Shown: piece after piece, positions 6,278 to 8,371 of the stretch
Position numbering within the stretch: the first letter of the stretch is position 1
Layout of the letters: each line of letters begins with the position of its first letter
NCBI GenBank assembly: GCA_910585805.1
Contig: CAJUFB010000095.1
Span: 5,907-14,277 of the forward strand
Source of the DNA: an uncultured Acetatifactor sp.
GTDB taxonomy: Bacteria > Bacillota > Clostridia > Lachnospirales > Lachnospiraceae
DNA: 8,371 nucleotides
Reading direction: 5' to 3'
Position numbers and translations under genes: made by a program
The notes under the pieces: generated by a model
Told to the model about the DNA's origin: nothing
Databases searched by the model: none
Seen by the model: only the letters and a program-made list of their open reading frames with translations

Positions 6278-7021
6278 ATGGACAAGCTGAAAATGGAAAC
6301 CCCAGATTTAACTCAAGCCAACATCGAAAAACTCGCTGCCCTGTTTCCCGCCTGTGTGGCCGAGGCGCGGGGCGAGGACGGAAAGCTGAAAAAAGCGGTC
6401 AACTTTGAGCTTCTGCGGCAACTGCTGTCCGATGTGGTGCTGGAGGGCGAGGATGGCGGCCACCGGAAATTCATCATGGTGCAGCTGCCGGAGCCCTGTG
6501 ATGAAAAGAGTGAGGCGTACAAGGCGGGGTATCCGAACATCTGCGAGATCGGCAAGGAGCGCATCCGCCGGGCGGCGAAGAAGATTGCCGCCGACAACTC
6601 GGACAAGCCCTTTGACGGCGGTTTCCGGGTGTTCAAGCTGGACGACACTAACATGACTGACGTGTACTATTCCGCCGGGGAGTACGACCAGGGTATGCTC
6701 GACCAGCTGGTGAGCAACATCAAGCCCGACCGCACCGACCTGGACCTGCTGTTCGGCTGTCTGCTGGAGTGGGGCCTGCCCCTGTCCATGCCCTACACCT
6801 CCGAGCAGATTGAGGGCTGCACCGTCCACACCTACAATGACGGCGACCTGATCGCCTGCTTTGACGAGAACATCCCCGACACCGTTATCAAGGAGATTGC
6901 CAAGCGCCAGCCCCTCCGGGCGGTGTTCCGGGACAGCAGCTTTGCCGCCAGCCCCGCCAAAATCAATGTGGGCGAGATTTTCAAAATGCGGGCTCCGGAT
7001 ACCAGAGTGAAAGTTCTGTAA
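6278..7021 (+). pseudogene. Type III DNA methyltransferase (Mod) remnant lacking its catalytic lobe
   Basis: ATG 6278 (GGAGG at 6264-6268; a GTG three bases upstream is an alternative) opens 247 codons without interruption. Residues 1 to about 52 (MDKLKMETPDLTQANIEKLA, then FELLRQLLSD) match the N-terminus of type III Mod proteins of this clostridial group. From about residue 58 (EDGGHRKFIMVQLPEP) to the end, through YDQGMLDQL, NIKPDRTDLDLLFGCLLEWG and PAKINVGEIFKM, it matches their C-terminal end. Family members are about 600-700 residues. The missing middle contains the DPPY and FxGxG motifs for S-adenosylmethionine binding and catalysis, plus most of the target-recognition region. The deletion (junction about 6434-6458) is in frame, so a stable but non-methylating protein is possible. 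It could be a true pseudogene product or a retained binding domain. Confidence 0.82.
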
Positions 7022-7032
7022 GGAGGGGTGGG

Positions 7033-8070
7033 ATGGCAAACGAATTGATACCGGAAGACGGCGTAAATCTTTCAATAAACGACCTGTGCCGTAATTCCAT
7101 CGAGTTGGTGGAGTACACCCGAGGCATCGCCGCAAGGCAGATCAATCTTGTCCAGTTGATGACCTTTTACGCAATCGGCAGATGGATCGTAGAGGTGGAG
7201 CAACAGGGCGAAAGCCGCGCAAAATATGGCAGGCAGATTATCAAAAACTTATCTGAGGCCATGAATAAGCAATTTGGCCGTGGTTTTTCCGTGGACACAC
7301 TTGAAAACGCAAGAAAATTTTACCTGACCTATCAAGATAGAATTTCCGAGACAGTGTTTCGGAAATTCGCGGTGGAAAAATCCGAAACGGTGTTTCTTCG
7401 CATTTTTGAAGAAACGCTGCCATTCACACTTCCTTGGTCGCATTATCTGTTGTTAATGCGCATCAAGGACGAGAACGAGCGGAAATTTTATGAAATTGAA
7501 GCCACACAGTCAGGATGGAGCATCCGCACCTTGCAGCGGCAGTATAACTCCAGTCTCTACGAACGGCTTGCGCTCAGCCGGGAAAAGGGCGAGGTTCTGC
7601 GCCTTGCGTCAGAGGGGAACATTGTCACCAGGCCGCAGGACATCGTAAAACAGCCAACAGTGCTGGAGTTTCTCGGTCTGGACGAAAAAGCAAAATTTGT
7701 GGAATCTGATTTAGAGACAGTAATCATCAACAAACTCCAAAAGTTTTTGTTGGAGCTTGGAAAAGGATACCTGTTTGAGGCCAGGCAGAAACGGTTCACT
7801 TACCGGGAAGAAAATTTCTATGTGGACCTTGTTTTTTATAACCGTCTGCTCCGCTGCTATGTGCTGATCGATTTGAAAATTGACAAGCTGACTCATCAGG
7901 ACTTGGGGCAGATGCTGATGTATGTGCATTACTATGACCGATACGAGAAGCTGCCGGACGAAAATCCGACCATCGGCATCCTGCTTTGCAAAGAAAAGGA
8001 TGACGCTCTGGTAGAGATCACTTTGCCGGAGAATTCCAACATCTATGATAAAATCACAAGTTATTTTTGA
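7033..8070 (+). CDS. DUF1016 (YhcG-like) PDDEXK nuclease-family protein with replaced C-terminus
   Basis: A 345-residue protein; ATG 7033 has AGGAGGGG at 7021-7028 overlapping the Mod stop. Residues 20-200 or so form the DUF1016 N-terminal domain (LMTFYAIGRWIVEVEQQG, LENARKFYLTY, LPWSHYLLLMRI). Residues 205-335 form the PDDEXK-like C-terminal domain: ELGKGYLFEARQKRF, YVDLVFYN (Asp265), LIDLKID (Asp280, Lys282) and Gln293 in DLGQMLMYVHYYD, the expected catalytic set. Family members continue after NSNIY with about 25-30 residues (a KYQLYLP-type stretch); here DKITSYF and a stop follow instead, and the last codons overlap a gene fragment on the other strand. So the extreme C-terminus was lost by recombination, but the nuclease core is complete. 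Related genes often sit in restriction-modification and defence islands. It may still be functional; target unknown. Confidence 0.88.
   Translation: MANELIPEDGVNLSINDLCRNSIELVEYTRGIAARQINLVQLMTFYAIGRWIVEVEQQGESRAKYGRQIIKNLSEAMNKQFGRGFSVDTLENARKFYLTYQDRISETVFRKFAVEKSETVFLRIFEETLPFTLPWSHYLLLMRIKDENERKFYEIEATQSGWSIRTLQRQYNSSLYERLALSREKGEVLRLASEGNIVTRPQDIVKQPTVLEFLGLDEKAKFVESDLETVIINKLQKFLLELGKGYLFEARQKRFTYREENFYVDLVFYNRLLRCYVLIDLKIDKLTHQDLGQMLMYVHYYDRYEKLPDENPTIGILLCKEKDDALVEITLPENSNIYDKITSYF
7340..7368. repeat. 13-bp inverted repeat within the DUF1016 gene
   Basis: GAATTTCCGAGAC (7340-7352) pairs with GTTTCGGAAATTC (7356-7368) along 13 positions with one G-U pair and a 3-nt loop. A second copy of the SETVF coding string follows at about 7381-7395 with another short GAAAC/GTTTC hairpin. 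It lies in the region between the N-terminal helices and the PWSHY motif. Confidence 0.8.
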
Positions 8071-8176
8071 ACAGTTCCTTAGCAATATCCGTTAAAGAAA
8101 TATAAGCTTCTTCATTTACGACATCACCCATTATTCTGATTTCTGTTCCATTGGCATCTATTTTCATATTCTTCAT
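8054..8176 (-). pseudogene. KilA-N-domain protein gene, 5' fragment only
   Basis: On the minus strand ATG at 8176 (GGAG just upstream) opens 40 codons to TGA at 8056-8054. It begins MKNMKIDANGTEIRIMGDVV and continues to EEAYISLTDIAK, which is the characteristic start of KilA-N-domain proteins (beta strands followed by the YISLTDIAK motif). Such proteins, linked to phages and mobile elements, normally run about 200-300 residues. After DIAK the frame reads only ELFKNNL and stops, inside the 3' end of the DUF1016 gene on the other strand. The rest of the DNA-binding domain and the C-terminal half are missing. This is therefore a truncated remnant next to a recombination junction. Confidence 0.78.
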
Positions 8177-8204
8177 TATCTCCAACCACTTCCTTTAGCG
8201 CAGA

Positions 8205-8371
8205 TTATCCCCTATATGACAGCATATACAACAGACACTCTTGCAGCAATTTTTCTGGATTGTGTTCCATTTCTATTATCGCTTTTATCTCCGCTTTAGC
8301 CTTATACGGAATAGTATTATTATTCTCAATAATCTTTTTTAAGACTTCCTTTACTGCTTTTTCATCTAAAT
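8205..8371 (-). CDS. 3' end of an unrecognised AT-rich gene (partial)
   Basis: Minus-strand frame open from the right edge of the window to TAA at 8207-8205, giving the last 54 residues. They are Lys/Glu-rich and probably helical (KAVKEVLKKIIENN, then KAKAEIKAIIEMEHNPEKLL) and end LYMLSYRG. It lies 28 bp upstream of the KilA-N start in the same direction, so the two were probably one operon. I do not recognise the family. The AT-rich composition matches the KilA-N fragment and differs from the GC-rich defence genes. Confidence 0.6.
   Translation of the reverse strand, partial: LDEKAVKEVLKKIIENNNTIPYKAKAEIKAIIEMEHNPEKLLQECLLYMLSYRG

Noticed and set aside
6308..7135. 275-codon minus-strand frame opposite the Mod remnant
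   Set aside because: It is the antisense shadow of a GC-rich coding sequence; the plus strand has clear family motifs and RBS.

Overview
The window looks like accessory DNA from a gut Firmicute, most likely a Lachnospiraceae-type Clostridia. This rests on strong AAGGAGG-type ribosome binding sites, the style of the ABC exporter pair, and a cargo of serine recombinase, SNF2 helicase, DUF4391, type III methylase, DUF1016 and KilA-N pieces that is typical of clostridial integrative elements. The assignment is from recognition of families, not from a search. There are no tRNA, rRNA or CRISPR features.

Left part (1-4459): an open frame enters from the left edge and carries in-frame tandem repeats (three 45-bp units, then three degenerate 15-bp units). 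Its end overlaps the start of the first of two full-length ABC exporter half-transporters (210-2060 and 2471-4459). The two presumably form a heterodimer, and both have complete ATPase motifs. They are separated by about 410 bp that holds a strongly folded element (about 2099-2345, core 2139-2301) and, next to it, a possible 35-residue cysteine-containing small ORF. The second exporter has a tandem 6-residue repeat in the linker between membrane and ATPase domains.

Middle part (4542-8070): a scar of a mobile-element serine recombinase (the first 20 or so codons only) is followed by a promoter-like sequence. After it comes an operon-like run that I read as a decayed type III restriction-modification-like or defence module: SNF2/PLD-type helicase, DUF4391 protein, an AT-rich 120-residue gene of unknown function, the methyltransferase (Mod) and a DUF1016 PDDEXK nuclease. 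The helicase, DUF4391 and mod genes keep their start region and C-terminal end but have lost internal sequence. The helicase also has a nonsense codon, DUF4391 is frameshifted, and mod lost its whole catalytic lobe in frame. No type III Res subunit is present. DUF1016 is nearly whole, but its last residues are replaced by foreign sequence. Restriction or modification by the original complex is therefore very unlikely; only the 120-residue protein, the Mod remnant and the DUF1016 protein could still be made as stable products.

Right part (8054-8371, minus strand): AT-rich DNA of different character with the 3' end of an unrecognised gene and the first 33 or so codons of a KilA-N-domain gene. 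The KilA-N gene is cut off at the point where it runs tail to tail into DUF1016. This marks a recombination junction near 8047-8077 that truncated both genes.
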